From Gymnorhina tibicen (taxonomy: Eukaryota > Chordata > Aves > Passeriformes > Artamidae), in the NCBI GenBank assembly GCA_013399875.1, contig VXAZ01005703.1:372001-436000 (forward strand): a stretch of DNA of 64,000 bases, read 5' to 3'. The position numbers and the translations under genes are program-made. Under the pieces are notes generated by a model. The model worked only from the letters and a program-made list of their open reading frames with translations, searched no databases and was not told the DNA's origin. Shown piece by piece: positions 26,101 to 37,209 of the stretch. Numbering within the stretch: the stretch's first letter is position 1; the number at the start of each line of letters is the position of its first letter.

Positions 26101-29100
26101 CACCTCTGTCCTGCCCTTTCTCAGATACAGAAGAGCAGGAGGGAGGGAATATTTTATTGTTCTCAAATGTTTTATCCAAAAGATGTACACATCTAAGTTG
26201 AGGTACTGTGGGGTTTTGGTTGGCTGTTTTGGTTTTTTTTTTTCTTGTAATCAAACCACAAAGGAGAAATTGTGAATTTTCTTTCTTGTTCTAAGATGCA
26301 TTTTGTTTTGATAATGGAGTAGGAAATATCCATCTTCACTACATACAAGGTGATACAGCAATAAAAGTGCTACATAAAAGATTTTTGCTGTCTACCTTTG
26401 TTATCTTTTCTCTGTATTATCAGTCATTATGTGACAAGTAACTATAACTTTGTGTAGATTTTATAATAAAAAGAATAAATTCTTTGTTATTAATAGAAAC
26501 ATAGTGTAAGTACAGAACATAAAAGTAAGTAAAAGCCTACAGAAATGAAACAAAAAAATATATTTATTGCTGAGTATCCAAAGGAAGAACAACTGCATAG
26601 TATGTCATTAAGTGCAAATGATGCAAATTCATTATGAATTGCTTTTTTCAGTTAAAGAAAGAAGCTGAAGAGTAAGAAACATCATATAATGTGAAGTAAG
26701 AAATAAATTGCTCTTCAGGAAACCCCATTTCAGGGTTCAGTGAGGTTCAGTGAGAGCTTGGATAACTAATTTTAATGTTGTTTTTAATACACTAATAATA
26801 GGAGTGAATCTTTGTAAAGATCAATATTTTTAATAGGAGCATCCTCCGTGATATAAATGAGATTATTCTATAATTTTTTCTGCCTGATCAGCTCGTTTTG
26901 CACAAAAGCATTAAATTTTAAAGGCCTTTCGAGACCTAAAGAGGAGTAAAATGTAGATAGCTAATAGTTTTGCCTTTTTTTTTGTGTGACTGAATTAGCT
27001 GTGGGCTTGTGCATTGACTTTGTGGAAGTTTCTCATGTACTACAGCAGAAACATTCAGGTTTTGCTTAGATATATGTGAAGACACTTCTGTGGTTTGTGT
27101 TATTTTGGTTCTACCTGAAAGAATTGTATCATCCTCCTCTTGAGTTTGAAATATTGCTTGGTGGATGCAGTCTTTCTCCTTGCATCATTGTCTTTTCTAT
27201 CTCATTTCAGTGCTCCAACAAACCTCCCAAAAGGACTTTTTCCATTTAATTTGAGAATACCTCTGTGGGTGTTTCCCACAGACCTTACATCTTGATTCAA
27301 GACACAGTTTTCTGAACTGATATATTTTTATCTCCTAACTCTTGGTTGTTCTAGTGTTTCACCCCAAAATTTTACTTGTATCTCTGCTTATATATAAATA
27401 GGCTAATGAACCAAACTGCTAATTAAATTTTGTACCCACAAATAATATAATAGTTCCTTTGTGTATAGCACATGACATTCTGCATCTGCTTGCTAGTTCA
27501 GTTGGTAGATCTGTGAACTGTGCGCTTTCAGCAGATGCCTCAATACAGTCTTCAATAATCTCATGGAATTTTAGGATTTAGGTTCCCAAAAATGGTTTTT
27601 TTTTCCCAGAATCTGCTGTGTTCTCTGGACTTTGTTTTAATGATAATTTTTTTCCCCTACTGGTTTTCAAAGATAAATAATGTGAAAAATTAGTTTTCTG
27701 CCAGATTGACTGAGACAGTAGTACTGAGGCAAGCATGAAGTCCCTTGTCTCAGCAGGAAGGTGGCTTTCAAACCTAATCACAGACACTTAAGTGCCAACT
27801 TAGTTAATCACTTCATTGCAGAGTAATACACCGTGTCTGAAGTTATCTTCCTTCCTTTGAAAATCTTTCCAAGCAGAAAGGCAGCAGCCTCTCAATTCGC
27901 AGACAGGGAATTTTTTTAAAATGGAAGTTAGTTGTGATTTGGATGATTCTCCATTTGCAGTGCAGTAAAGAGTTCCTAAGGGTTAGTCAAACTGAAAAAG
28001 AAGAAAAAAAATTCAACTGAAAACTTGGAGAGGATTTATTAAATATGAGATGGTGTCCTGAGTGGGCAGGATGGTGATGCCCAGAAGTGAGAGACAGAAA
28101 GACATTGAAGTTTGACGAGGCAGTGTGAATGCCAGTAGGTGGATATATTGTTAGAGCTGAAATTACACTGGCAGCTGCTCTACTGATAATGGAGAAAACA
28201 AAGGAACAAGTTTCTACCCTTTTCTGATAATAGGAAATCCCTGAAAGGGAGTCTGAGAGATGGTCATGTTGTCACATTGCCAGGAGCAAGATAACAGTTT
28301 CTCTTGGAGTATTTTAATTCTCAGTGGTTTGGAGAGAGAGGGATTTAATTACAGAGATCTGAGATAAAGCTCTTAATGCAAATATCCCCATGAAGATGGT
28401 TCCAAATCAGGACTTTGTCATCTGCACCTGTCTTCAGAAACAGGAAGTACAGGAAGCAGTGGTAGAAATGCAAGACCTGAAGCACGATTGCAGCAAAGTA
28501 GAAGTCTTGCATTGTCTCATGTACCGTGAGGAGGCCCACTGATGAAAAAGGTCATATGGATAAGGCTCAATCTGAAAATTAATAGCTTCTTTTCCAGGCT
28601 TAACTGTGTTCCTGATGGAATGTGTCTGGAGTTAGAGATGTGGGTCACAGAATGAGAGAGTTTTGTATGTATTGCTATGATGTGAGAGTCGAATTAGAGG
28701 CAATAGATGGAGAAGAAAGCAGTGTCTTGTGAAACACTGTGATGGAAATAACAGTTCAAGATGTAGAATGATAAGCAGATGTGTAAAAGGGGAGTTTCTG
28801 AAAACAGACTTAAAAGAATAGGTTAGGAGAGATACTTCACTGAAACATTATGAACTGGGTTAATTAATAATTTAGGAAACTTCAATGAAATCTAAGAATA
28901 AGCTTGAGAGATGGTCTGTTCATGGAGGTCAACACTGAACAAGGACCTTGACATGATTTAATTGGCTCAAACAGATTAATGAAGATTTTTTCTTTAGGTA
29001 TGATGATGTTGTTCATGTTTTCATCATGCTAGACTGCGCATTTCTTATTGTATGATTTGTACGATGTTGGTATCTTCTTAAAACAAAGTTTGATGGTGAT

Positions 29101-31026
29101 GAAATATTTCAGTACAGTAAACTAATAACTATTGCTGTTCAAATACCAGTCAAATCTGGGACAGGATTACCAGAACATTTGTGTCTTTTTATCTGTGAAA
29201 CAAATACTTTAAAAGGATTATTTCTTGAAGCCTATCTAGGTAAATATGTCTGCAAGATAAATAAATACGGAAGCATTTTAGTTATAACAGTATTAAATGT
29301 ATATAACCGTAACTATAGTAGTTGAAGATCACTGAAGTTCTCAAGGTGTTTTGATTCCCCTTTCCTTTATGTTAGTAGTTTGATGTGGACCAAAGCATTT
29401 CAAATCACATGTGTCCAGCTCTAAGAAAATCAAGATCAGGGTTATGAAATTTGTATGCAAAAGTCACAGGTTCTTTTGAATGCTTATGAAACTGCAACTG
29501 ATAGACAGAATTAGTGGTTTACTCAGTCACAGAGTCAGGGATATTTGATTGTTGCTGCAAATCTATGGCTAGCGTGAAGTTAAACAGAAAATGACGTATT
29601 TTTCTAATGTTAGTTTTCTGTGCAAGAAATGGTAGGAATGGGAGGGGAATCCTTAAAAAAAAAAAGTGGTCCACCAGAGTTTTCTCCTGAGGTTGTATAA
29701 GCCTTGAATGTTCCCTTGATAAGGAGTTTTGAGATGCCTTAAGAGCTAATGAGTTTTTTAATGGAGTCTGTTATGTTGTTGTTCCCCATTGTGTTACTAA
29801 TGTAAAAAGTAATACTTTCCTTTTTTATGTGCTCAAAGCTTATTCTCACCCTTCAGTGCAATAATTGTGGAGAGGTTGAACTTCTTGGAATCCATTGTAT
29901 TTTTGTATAATGAAAGTCCTCTATTAGAAATGACATGTTCTGTTTCATGTTTTGTAACTTGACTAAAGAAAGCAATTCAGAAAACATGAAACTTTTTTTT
30001 TTCCTTAGTCATTCCAGTTTTTATTGCCTGCTATCTCAAAACAGAGAGGCAAGAGGAGAAAACACTTACTAAGTAGCATACGCTTTCAGGCAGAACATAG
30101 TCAATCGACAAAGATATCAGAATGTGGAAGCATACTGACTAATTCTTCAATCTAACCCATGGACACAAACTACAAAACGCTGGGAAAATGCCTCAACTGA
30201 AATGATCTTTGCTGAGATGTTTCAGCTGTGTTTGGTGGGCTGTGCTGGGAGATAAGGGGACCCATTTGCTGTGATCTGTCACCTCTCTGGTCTTTCTGCT
30301 GCTAGTAAGCAGCAGCTTTTGATTAGTGTCAACCACTGAATGAAGGTTTTTCTTGTTACGCAACCGGTGATCAGCTCTGTATTGCACAAATAAGTGACTC
30401 TCCAAATGCAGCCTCCCATCAGAAAGGGCTTTGTTTTTTGTCTCCTTCTGTCTGCTTTGCAAGTAAATTGTTCCTGCTACAGCCCCGTGTGGCTTGCTGC
30501 TCTCACCCTTGGTGACAGCAAAGCTTGCTGGCTGGTGATCTCTGCAGGGGTTGATGGCTCAGCTCTGCTGTTCTCTCCCTCTGTTCTCACTTCTCTGTTC
30601 CCTCCCCTGCTGTGACTAAATAAATTACCTGTATGACATGTTCAGTTTTCTCTGGCAAGAAGCCTGGGAAATCAAATCTGTTCCCGAACCTGGGTCTCCC
30701 ATTTGGCAAATATAATGCCTCCCTGCTGTTAAATCAGGTCAGCTCTCAGGAAAAACAAATAACAATTTCATATAACTATAATCAACATAGAGTAAATTTA
30801 GATAATGCAGCTGACATATGTTTTTTGTGAAGACCATCAAGGAAATAATTTTAAAAGCTCTTCATCTTTGTTGCATCAGGATACATGTTGAACATTCTGT
30901 GCATAGAGAAGATCAAACATTTTCTTTCTGTTATCCCATATCAAAGTGAAATATATCTATTTTCTGTCTGGTCTAAGAAGATTTTTGGTGGAGCGGTTCA
31001 TTGGTCGTGTGAGAAACAGTCATGTA

Positions 31027-31098
31027 TTTAATTATGGAGGCTTTATGTAATTAATATTAATTGATACTTAACTGTTAATTACTAATAATTATTCATAA
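31027..31098. promoter_or_regulatory. AT-rich cluster of homeodomain-type TAAT motifs
   Basis: Within about 70 bp there are repeated TAATTA, TTAAT and ATTAAT cores, including the 14-bp perfect palindrome AATTAATATTAATT at 31049-31062, followed by TGTTAATTACTAATAATTAT. Such density is typical of homeodomain or POU binding clusters but also arises in AT-rich DNA. It lies about 1.6 kb upstream of the exon. Function is conjecture. Confidence 0.25.
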
Positions 31099-32582
31099 CC
31101 TACTTCCTTTGACTTTCTGCTCTCTGAAAGTGGAGACATACTTAAAAGTGTTTAGAGGAGGATAAATAAAAACTTCTAATAGATTGCGTTCTCTTTTCTG
31201 CCTTTCACCTCGGTGCATTTGCCCCGGAGCTGAGGCAGCAGGGCAGTGGCAGCGTGGCTGCAGGTCACCTGCTGCCACCAGCCCTGCCACAGCGCTGGCA
31301 GTCCCGCAGCCCGTGCGCTCTGCTTGCAGCACCAGCAGGGGCAGCCTCCCCTCTGCAGCTGGGAGCTGAATTTCCTGCTCAGCTCCCTGCGTGTCCCAAG
31401 GGGCTCTGAATTGCACCCCAGAGGCTCTTCCGTTTCTGCGCTGCTAACGAGCTCGTGCAGACTGCACAGGGCTGGGGAGCATCTCCTGTCTGGTTTTGCT
31501 CTGCTGGGCCTCTGTGCTGGGGGAGCAGAGCTGTGGGTTTCCTGTGGCCAGGCTGTGCTTGGGCAGGTGCTTGTTGGGGTCTGAAACAGCTGCTGAACCC
31601 CTGAGCTCGCCCCCAGCCCTCCTCAAAGGTAGAGCAGGCAATTCCAAGTGCCCCTGGGGGACCCTCAGGGCTGGTGCCCACCTAACCTACAAGGGTCTCC
31701 TGTGCTGAGCTCCTGGGGCCAACTTTGCTGCCGCTTACTCACAAGGGTTAGTAAAACCTGGCATCACTGGCTGCCTTATAGTCTGACATAGTCTTCTCAC
31801 CGCTACTGACTGAATAGCTGCTGAGCGCCCTGGCTGGAAACATTTTCTAACTGCAGCTGAATATGAGGTTGCCTTATCTGGAGAAGTCCTGGGAAGAACA
31901 CGCCATGTGGGATGTCCTGAGCAGCAGAGCAGGCTGCCCAGGCCTCTCCACAATCTGTGTTTCGAACTCAGCATGAGAATAATGCTTCATTCTCAAAAAT
32001 AGATGGGGTCAAATGTATATGCTGTGGTTTTAAATGGTACGTGCTTTTCCAGATCTTTTTAAGGACAGCTACAGTGTTGCTAATAATTGTTTAGTCATTC
32101 ATGAGTTGCCTTGGTTCTAAAGAATGCCCTTGTTGTTTCTTCATTGCTGTGAGGCACACAGGGAATATTTTAAAATCTTTCAAAATTGATTTTTATCAAT
32201 TTTAAAATTTAAAAAAATCCTTCAGAACTCTGCTGTATGAGGCAAATCCTTGGAATAGAAATTGCTCTTTATTGTCCGAAATCATCATCCAATGTACCCA
32301 ACAAGGTTTAAGGGGTTAAAGCAGTGAAGTGAGTTTTGAAAAATGGGAATTCAGTTCCTGTGTGCACCAGGAATGACCTGAGGCAAGGCCATAATCTCCA
32401 TCCACATCAGCTGCTGTCTCAAGGACTGACAGCAGTTACATTATCTGTCCTCAACTTTGGCATATCAGGCCAGATTGCAGATATTGTCTCCTACCGTAAA
32501 GGTACAGGACCTACCTCTGAAAGGCTTCAGCTGATAGTGTAATATAAATCATTTCAGCCCTGTGTCGATGGCAAAGGCAAAA

Positions 32583-32603
32583 CCTCCCTCGTTCCCTTCT
32601 TAG
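32583..32603 (+). other. GRID1: Possible upstream alternative 3' splice site
   Basis: A pyrimidine tract with a single purine ends in TTAG, with AG at 32602-32603. Splicing here would start the exon at 32604 and add 66 nt, exactly 22 codons, in frame with the downstream exon and free of stops. The junction codon would still be alanine if exon 2 donates a G. Conserved receptor sequence begins only at 32672, so this site is at best a minor alternative. No transcript evidence is available to me. Confidence 0.3.
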
Positions 32604-32635
32604 CATCCGGGTTGGCCAAAGGAATTGCTGAGCTC

Positions 32636-32669
32636 ATTCAAACCCTGCTTTCCATCTTGTCTTCCTCAG
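32636..32669 (+). other. GRID1: 3' splice acceptor of the GRID1 exon
   Basis: The exon is preceded by a pyrimidine-rich tract (32645-32667) ending in CAG, with AG at 32668-32669. A good branch-point candidate, CTCAT, places its A at 32636, about 33 nt upstream of the junction, which is a normal distance. The acceptor was chosen because conserved delta-receptor sequence starts directly after it (CDLM) and because the frame then runs uninterrupted to the donor. Confidence 0.9.
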
Positions 32670-32954
32670 CCTGCGACCTGATGACCCTGGGGATCTTAGC
32701 CTTGGTGACGTCCACGGGCTGCGCGTCGGCCAACGCGCTGCAGTCGCTGACGGACGCCATGCACATCCCGCACCTGTTCGTGCAGCGCAGCACGGGCGGC
32801 TCCCCGCGCACGGCCTGCCAGCTCAACCCCAGCCTGGAGGACGAGGAGTACACGCTGGCCGCGCGCCCGCCCGTGCGCCTCAACGACGTCATGCTCAAGC
32901 TGGTCACCGAGCTGCGCTGGCAGAAGTTCATCGTCTTCTACGACAGCGATTATG
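32670..32954 (+). CDS. GRID1: GRID1 (glutamate receptor delta-1) internal exon, N-terminal domain
   Basis: This is one internal exon of the delta-1 ionotropic glutamate receptor. Translation opens with two bases that finish an alanine-type codon, then reads [20 protein letters not shown], and ends ...[10 protein letters not shown] plus the first base of the next codon. That gives 94 full codons and phase 1 at both ends. The family is recognisable from [19 protein letters not shown] and VTELRWQKF, which agree with GluD1; GluD2 as I recall it reads RPPVYLHDVIL and VTEYAWQKF. The encoded part belongs to the extracellular bilobed amino-terminal domain, which in delta receptors binds cerebellins and, through them, presynaptic neurexins to organise synapses. 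Cys17 and Cys49 of the exon have the 32-residue spacing of an intradomain disulfide in GluD2; Cys1 matches a second conserved cysteine. The receptor's membrane and ligand-binding parts lie outside the window. Exon identity is secure; paralogue assignment is from remembered sequences. Confidence 0.95.
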
Positions 32955-32960
32955 GTAAGG
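32955..32960 (+). other. GRID1: 5' splice donor of the GRID1 exon
   Basis: The exon ends TATG and the intron begins GTAAGG, a near-consensus donor. Splicing here leaves one base, G, of the next codon. That fits the Asp that follows FYDSEY in the known delta receptors. Reading through the donor gives a stop within about 12 codons (stop at 32990-32992), so retention of the intron would truncate the protein. Confidence 0.92.
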
Positions 32961-34635
32961 ACAGGACAGCATTTCGGACTGCGTTACGTTAGTTTCTTCT
33001 TAACTGGGGGATGGGGAGGGGAATACAAAGGGGAGGGTGGAATATGACTTGCTGGGTTTTTCACTGACAAAGGAGAAAGTCTTTCAAGTGGATCCGGGTC
33101 TTTGGCTTGAAGGAAAGGTTGCTGTGAAGACTGGTTCTCAGACAAGGAGCAAAGTTGCTTAGCAACATCTGCCGAGACAGACAAAGTTTGAATCCTCTCA
33201 CACTTTCTCAGTAAAATATTAATCAAGTGTTGACATTGATCGGCAGGGGTCACATAGGTGTGCGAGGAAGTTCAGCATGGTCTCCACCTGTTCCAGAAAA
33301 TGCTTTCTATCAAAGCTGAGTACTGTTCTCATTAAAAATTAATTTTCACAATAACTATTACTTTTTTCACATGCTTCCTCACGCTATTCTGTATCTGGAT
33401 GAAATTTCACAGTGATCTACTTCCTGGCATTAAACCAAGAGGTAGACTTAGCATTTTCACAAAATCTCATGCATTTCCTTCAGCAAAATTCTTACTTTTG
33501 GCTGAAACTTGAGGAAAAGGAGTCTCTGCCCAAGCAAATTTTGTACCTTATTATAGGTGTAAATAATAATACAACCCCAAATATCTCACTGTTTTAGGCT
33601 CTCAGAGGGAAAGAGAACTGTGTATGTTTTTTATATCCATCCCCCACCCCCGCTCAACTGATATGAACACTGTTCCATGTGTTTAACTTGTGGTATGTTC
33701 AGCGCTCTTGTCTTAGTATATAGGATCTGTAATGGGGAAAATGAATTTTCTGTGGTATGTTTTAAAACCCTGCCAAGACTTTTGCTTTAAAATGTGATGC
33801 ATAATCTTTTGATGTGGTGATTTACCATGAACAGAATATAAAAATAGGAAACTTAAGGTTAAATCACAGTAGGAAAAATAATCTTATGTGTGTCTATGCA
33901 TATAGTTTAGATTTTATACAGTCTTCTACCGTTGCAAAATAAATCTTTATTTGCATTCTCCCTGTATACTATCAGATTTTCAGTGGCAAGTCAGAGAGAA
34001 ATAGCATCTTTGTGTATGAGGTTCGGTTAGTCCTGGTTTAAAAATCCCCAAAATCCAACAAAGGAAAAAACAACAATCCTGGGTTTAAAAGAGTTCTGAA
34101 AGTCTTGGGTGCAGATTTTTGTTCTCAGTTGCTAGATAGTTGCTTTCTGTTTCTTTAACAGCAACATTGAAGATGATGAGGATGGTTTTAAGTAGGAAAT
34201 CAACTGAGACTGTAACATCCTTTTAATGACATGGAATTGTTTTAAGCCTGAGAAGACTTCCGTGATGCTTGTAGAGCTAATCTGTAGATTCAAAAATCTA
34301 GTAACCCAGCAAATAAACTGCCCCGTAACTACTGTCCTATGTAGTGCTTGAACAGTGTATGCTTTGAAAGCAGAAGTCACAAGGTACGTGGTAGGTGTTC
34401 TTTTGGTGGCCTTGTGGTAGTGATGAGAAAGTTGCTCTTTAGCAGGGGATTGGGTTTAAAGAGTCAAAATTATTCTAATACTTATTTCAAGAATGAAGGA
34501 GAAAAAAGTAATCTTACTCGGATGTCTAACAGACGCTCTGTGTGTAAACTGCTATTGCCTATTTTCCCTGCTAGCCAGCCTGCTTACTGAACTATGGTAG
34601 CCCTTATTCCAGTGACGCATCTGCGTTTCTTTGCC

Positions 34636-34660
34636 TTTTTTTCTTTTTTTTTTTTTTTTT
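34636..34660. repeat. T-rich homopolymer run
   Basis: Seven Ts, one C, then about seventeen Ts before GCAAAGG. No adjacent sequence identifies it as the complement of a retrotransposon poly(A) tail. Confidence 0.75.
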
Positions 34661-36665
34661 GCAAAGGCTTAACATCTCGGTATCCAATCCTGAAACCCTT
34701 AATTCACATACCTCTAAATTCAGTTATGATCAGATTTATCTTTTCCATTTAGCACAGGCTGTATCATTAAGACAGTAAGGTTATGGAAAATTGCCACGGG
34801 CAATTCTACTCCTCCCAGTGGAGAGTGTGGTGTGCATTGCAGCTGCCTGTGTGCTGTTTGCTCTCCTTTCCCTCATGGATGCGACATCCATCTTAGGCTA
34901 ATTCCGCTAGAATAATTTTTTTCATAAGAATTTGGTGGGAGGTGTTTCCATAAAGAAGCCAACTGAACCTTGCCAGCTCTGGGTGGGGATCGGTGAATAG
35001 AGGATAAGTAACACAGTTCCCAGGATATTGCACGCTGAACTCCAAAACAGATGCCTGGCTCCTGGGCATGGCCCTTTCCTCAGCACACAGCTTCCACAGA
35101 GCCTTGCTCCTGCTTCTCCACCTGCACCTCCCTGTTCAATGGGAGGGAGTTCCCTGATGAGGGAGGTGACGTGTTTGTGATTACATTGAGTTTCCAGCAC
35201 TGGGCTTTTGTGGTTTTCTATAATAAGTGGTCCTTCTCTACCTGATCTCTGAAAACTGTAACATTCCTTTGAGTAGCGTTTTAATTTGTTCATTGGTTGA
35301 TCTCTAAGAGCCCTTGGTGTCCTTCTTGTGGAAGCTGTCAGATTTTCTGAAGACAAAATAGCATTGCCCAATTTAAAGAAGTTCCATGTTTGTAGCAATG
35401 CTGTGTTAGAATGAAGCTGAAGATTATTTATTGAAGTTATTACTTGTCCCTTCTCTGACATACATTTTGAATTATAATTTCAGCACTGGACTTGGCTGTT
35501 AGAAACACGGAGTAGTTTCTGAACAGCCTAACAAGCCCCTAATATTCTTGAGGTTATAATAAAATATGCCTTGTTTTACACTGAAATGACAGATAAAAAT
35601 GTATGCATAACTTCAGTGAAAGGATATGGTACTTTACAATAAAATGCCTTAAAGTCTACAACAAGAAATTGAGAGATTCCACAGAAAACATGTGGAATTT
35701 TTAGTTAAAAGTTGGCTAAGTGGAAGTTGTAGAAGCAGGATCCAAACTGTGGCATTCCATCCAAATGTCAAACTAGCTCTTAGATTTTGTCACTCATGGT
35801 GAATGGATAGTGGCTTGGTTCTGGATAAATGACCTTTTAAAGACCTCAAACTTGAGAGTTGCAGCACTCAAACTCTCGTCAATGATACACTGTTCTCCTA
35901 CTGAGCTGTACTGACAGGGGAAGGGTTGGTTGATAATTATCCATTCAGTTCTCCTGTACTTATATAAGAAAAGATAGGAGTTCATACAGACATTGCATCT
36001 TCATGATTTAACCCTTGTTTTCCCACTTCTCTCATTTATGGTTTGTGTGTAATTTCAGAAGATGCACAAAACCTGCTCCCCGCTGACCACACTGGGAGGT
36101 TTCTGTTGCTGACACTGACATTTATTTTTTGGGGAAAAAACCAAGCTGACCCTAAGTTTGTCCATGGCTCTCAGATGGCGCTCTGTGGAACCAGATCTAC
36201 CCAGCTGTAAAAGAACTTTCAACAGAATTCAGATCTGTTGTGTCACCCTAAAAAGCTTCAGCTCTGCTTATGTATTTTGAATAGCGTTTTCGTCTACTGG
36301 AGCATCTTTTGTGCCTCTACATATATTGCAACAATGTGTACAGGCCTGCTGGGAAGTTTAATGTTTTATTTTGCTGACCTTCTGGATGTAGAAGCATCAG
36401 TAATCAAATTTTCTGACAGAAAAATTGGTAGTGGGGCAAGTTTCATAAAGAATCTTACCAAGCTGTAAAATGACTATAAGTTAAAAGCAGTGGGTGCCAC
36501 CCACCAGAAGATGAGGTTGGGAAATAAACAGTTGAACCTGTGCTTCTAGGGTCAGCAAATAAACAGATGTGTAGTTAGAGGATGGATTTGAGAAGGGTTT
36601 TGGAGGCTGGATGTGAAAATGAAAACAATGAGGAATATTAAGTCATTTTTCTGAAGAGAAATGTG

Positions 36666-36671
36666 AGTAAT
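36666..36671. repeat. Left target-site duplication of the solo LTR
   Basis: AGTAAT directly precedes the TG start of the LTR and is repeated exactly after its CA end. Confidence 0.88.
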
Positions 36672-37209
36672 TGTGGTGTTGTATTTCCCCATTCCTTTCC
36701 TTACTAGACTGCCTGCCCTCTCCACGTGGCTCCCCCCTTTCCCTGCCCCTACTCCTAATCACTCCCTCGGGTTTCTCCCGTTGGTTTTGTTACCCCAGCT
36801 CTGCCCTTGTACCGCCCCTATGCTCTGAGACCATTCGTCCATGTGCTCTCTCCGCCCCCCTCTTCCCCGGATAAGGGGCTCCAGGCCATGTGCTCACTCT
36901 CTCTGTGCCTCTGGAGATCAGTGAGGTACCAGTCTCTCTCCCTCTGCCCTGAGCACCGTGCCCCATGCTGGTCTTAGATTTTTTTGGGAGTTAGCATGGA
37001 ATAAAGACATTCTGCAGTCTCCATGCAAGGGAGCCTTCTCGCCTCCTTTACTGCCACCGTGTTGCGGAGCTGACAGCCAGCCGGGATGCGCGGGCAGCCC
37101 AGAAGGGCTACGGGGAGCGGAACAGCCGCTCTCCCCAGGACAGCCCCGCGGAGCTCTCTGGGAAGGTTGCGGCCTGCCGTACCGACACAGGAAACTACAC
37201 ACCGCAACA
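36672..37209 (+). mobile_element. Solo LTR of an endogenous retrovirus (class II-like)
   Basis: A 538-bp element starts TGTGGTGTTG and ends ACCGCAACA. It is flanked by identical 6-bp target-site duplications, AGTAAT, at 36666-36671 and 37210-37215. The order of parts is that of a + strand LTR: a C-rich U3 with GC boxes (CCGCCCC at 36812-36818 and 36852-36858), a TATA-like ATAAGG near 36871, an AATAAA at 37000-37005, and a GC- and CpG-rich U5. No primer-binding site, internal region or second LTR follows, so the provirus has been removed by LTR-LTR recombination. A 6-bp duplication suggests an ERVK/alpha-beta type integrase; this is inference from family habits. The intact ends and duplication suggest a fairly recent insertion. 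Confidence 0.88.
37000..37005 (+). terminator. LTR polyadenylation signal (AATAAA)
   Basis: AATAAA lies in the R region of the solo LTR, on the same strand as GRID1, and is followed within about 20 nt by CA-containing sequence suited to cleavage. In the retrovirus it would end viral transcripts. In the host intron it could cause early polyadenylation of the pre-mRNA. Confidence 0.6.

Larger units (their letters stand above)
14111..32582 (+). other. GRID1 intron 2, proximal segment, no gene recognised
   Basis: About 18 kb of AT-rich intron with no recognised exon, RNA gene or datable transposon. Structural items are a paired A9/T11 run at 15061-15088, a T-rich run at 17175-17195, a perfect 14-bp hairpin at 18825-18859 and an (ATAA)n run at 23163-23180. 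There is also an AT-rich cluster of TAAT motifs at 31027-31098, a GC-rich patch at about 31195-31690 and a 9-bp hairpin at 32182-32203. The last two kilobases before the exon show no second exon. Confidence 0.65.
32955..36665 (+). other. GRID1 intron 3, first segment, no gene recognised
   Basis: Intronic DNA downstream of the exon. A long T-rich run with one C lies at 34636-34660. The longest open frame of the window (34922-35461, minus strand, 179 codons, ATG start) is here, but it shows no domain, signal peptide or family that I recognise. I saw no candidate for the next GRID1 exon, which should begin by completing the Asp codon and encode IRG(L/I)Q. Confidence 0.65.

Noticed and set aside
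1..32669. Search by eye for MIR346, which in mammals lies in a GRID1 intron
   Set aside because: I did not see its characteristic TGTCTGCCCGC core or a matching long hairpin. Absence by eye is not proof; a hairpin/profile search would decide.
32612..32992. Continuous open frame that includes the GRID1 exon and extends on both sides
   Set aside because: It starts at a TTG and runs over both splice sites. Only 32670-32954 matches the receptor family, and the splice signals bound it, so the extension is intron (apart from the possible 66-nt alternative exon noted separately).
36671..36874. Open frame of 67 codons on the + strand with Pro/Ser-rich product
   Set aside because: It lies in the C-rich U3 of the solo LTR and reflects base composition, not a gene.
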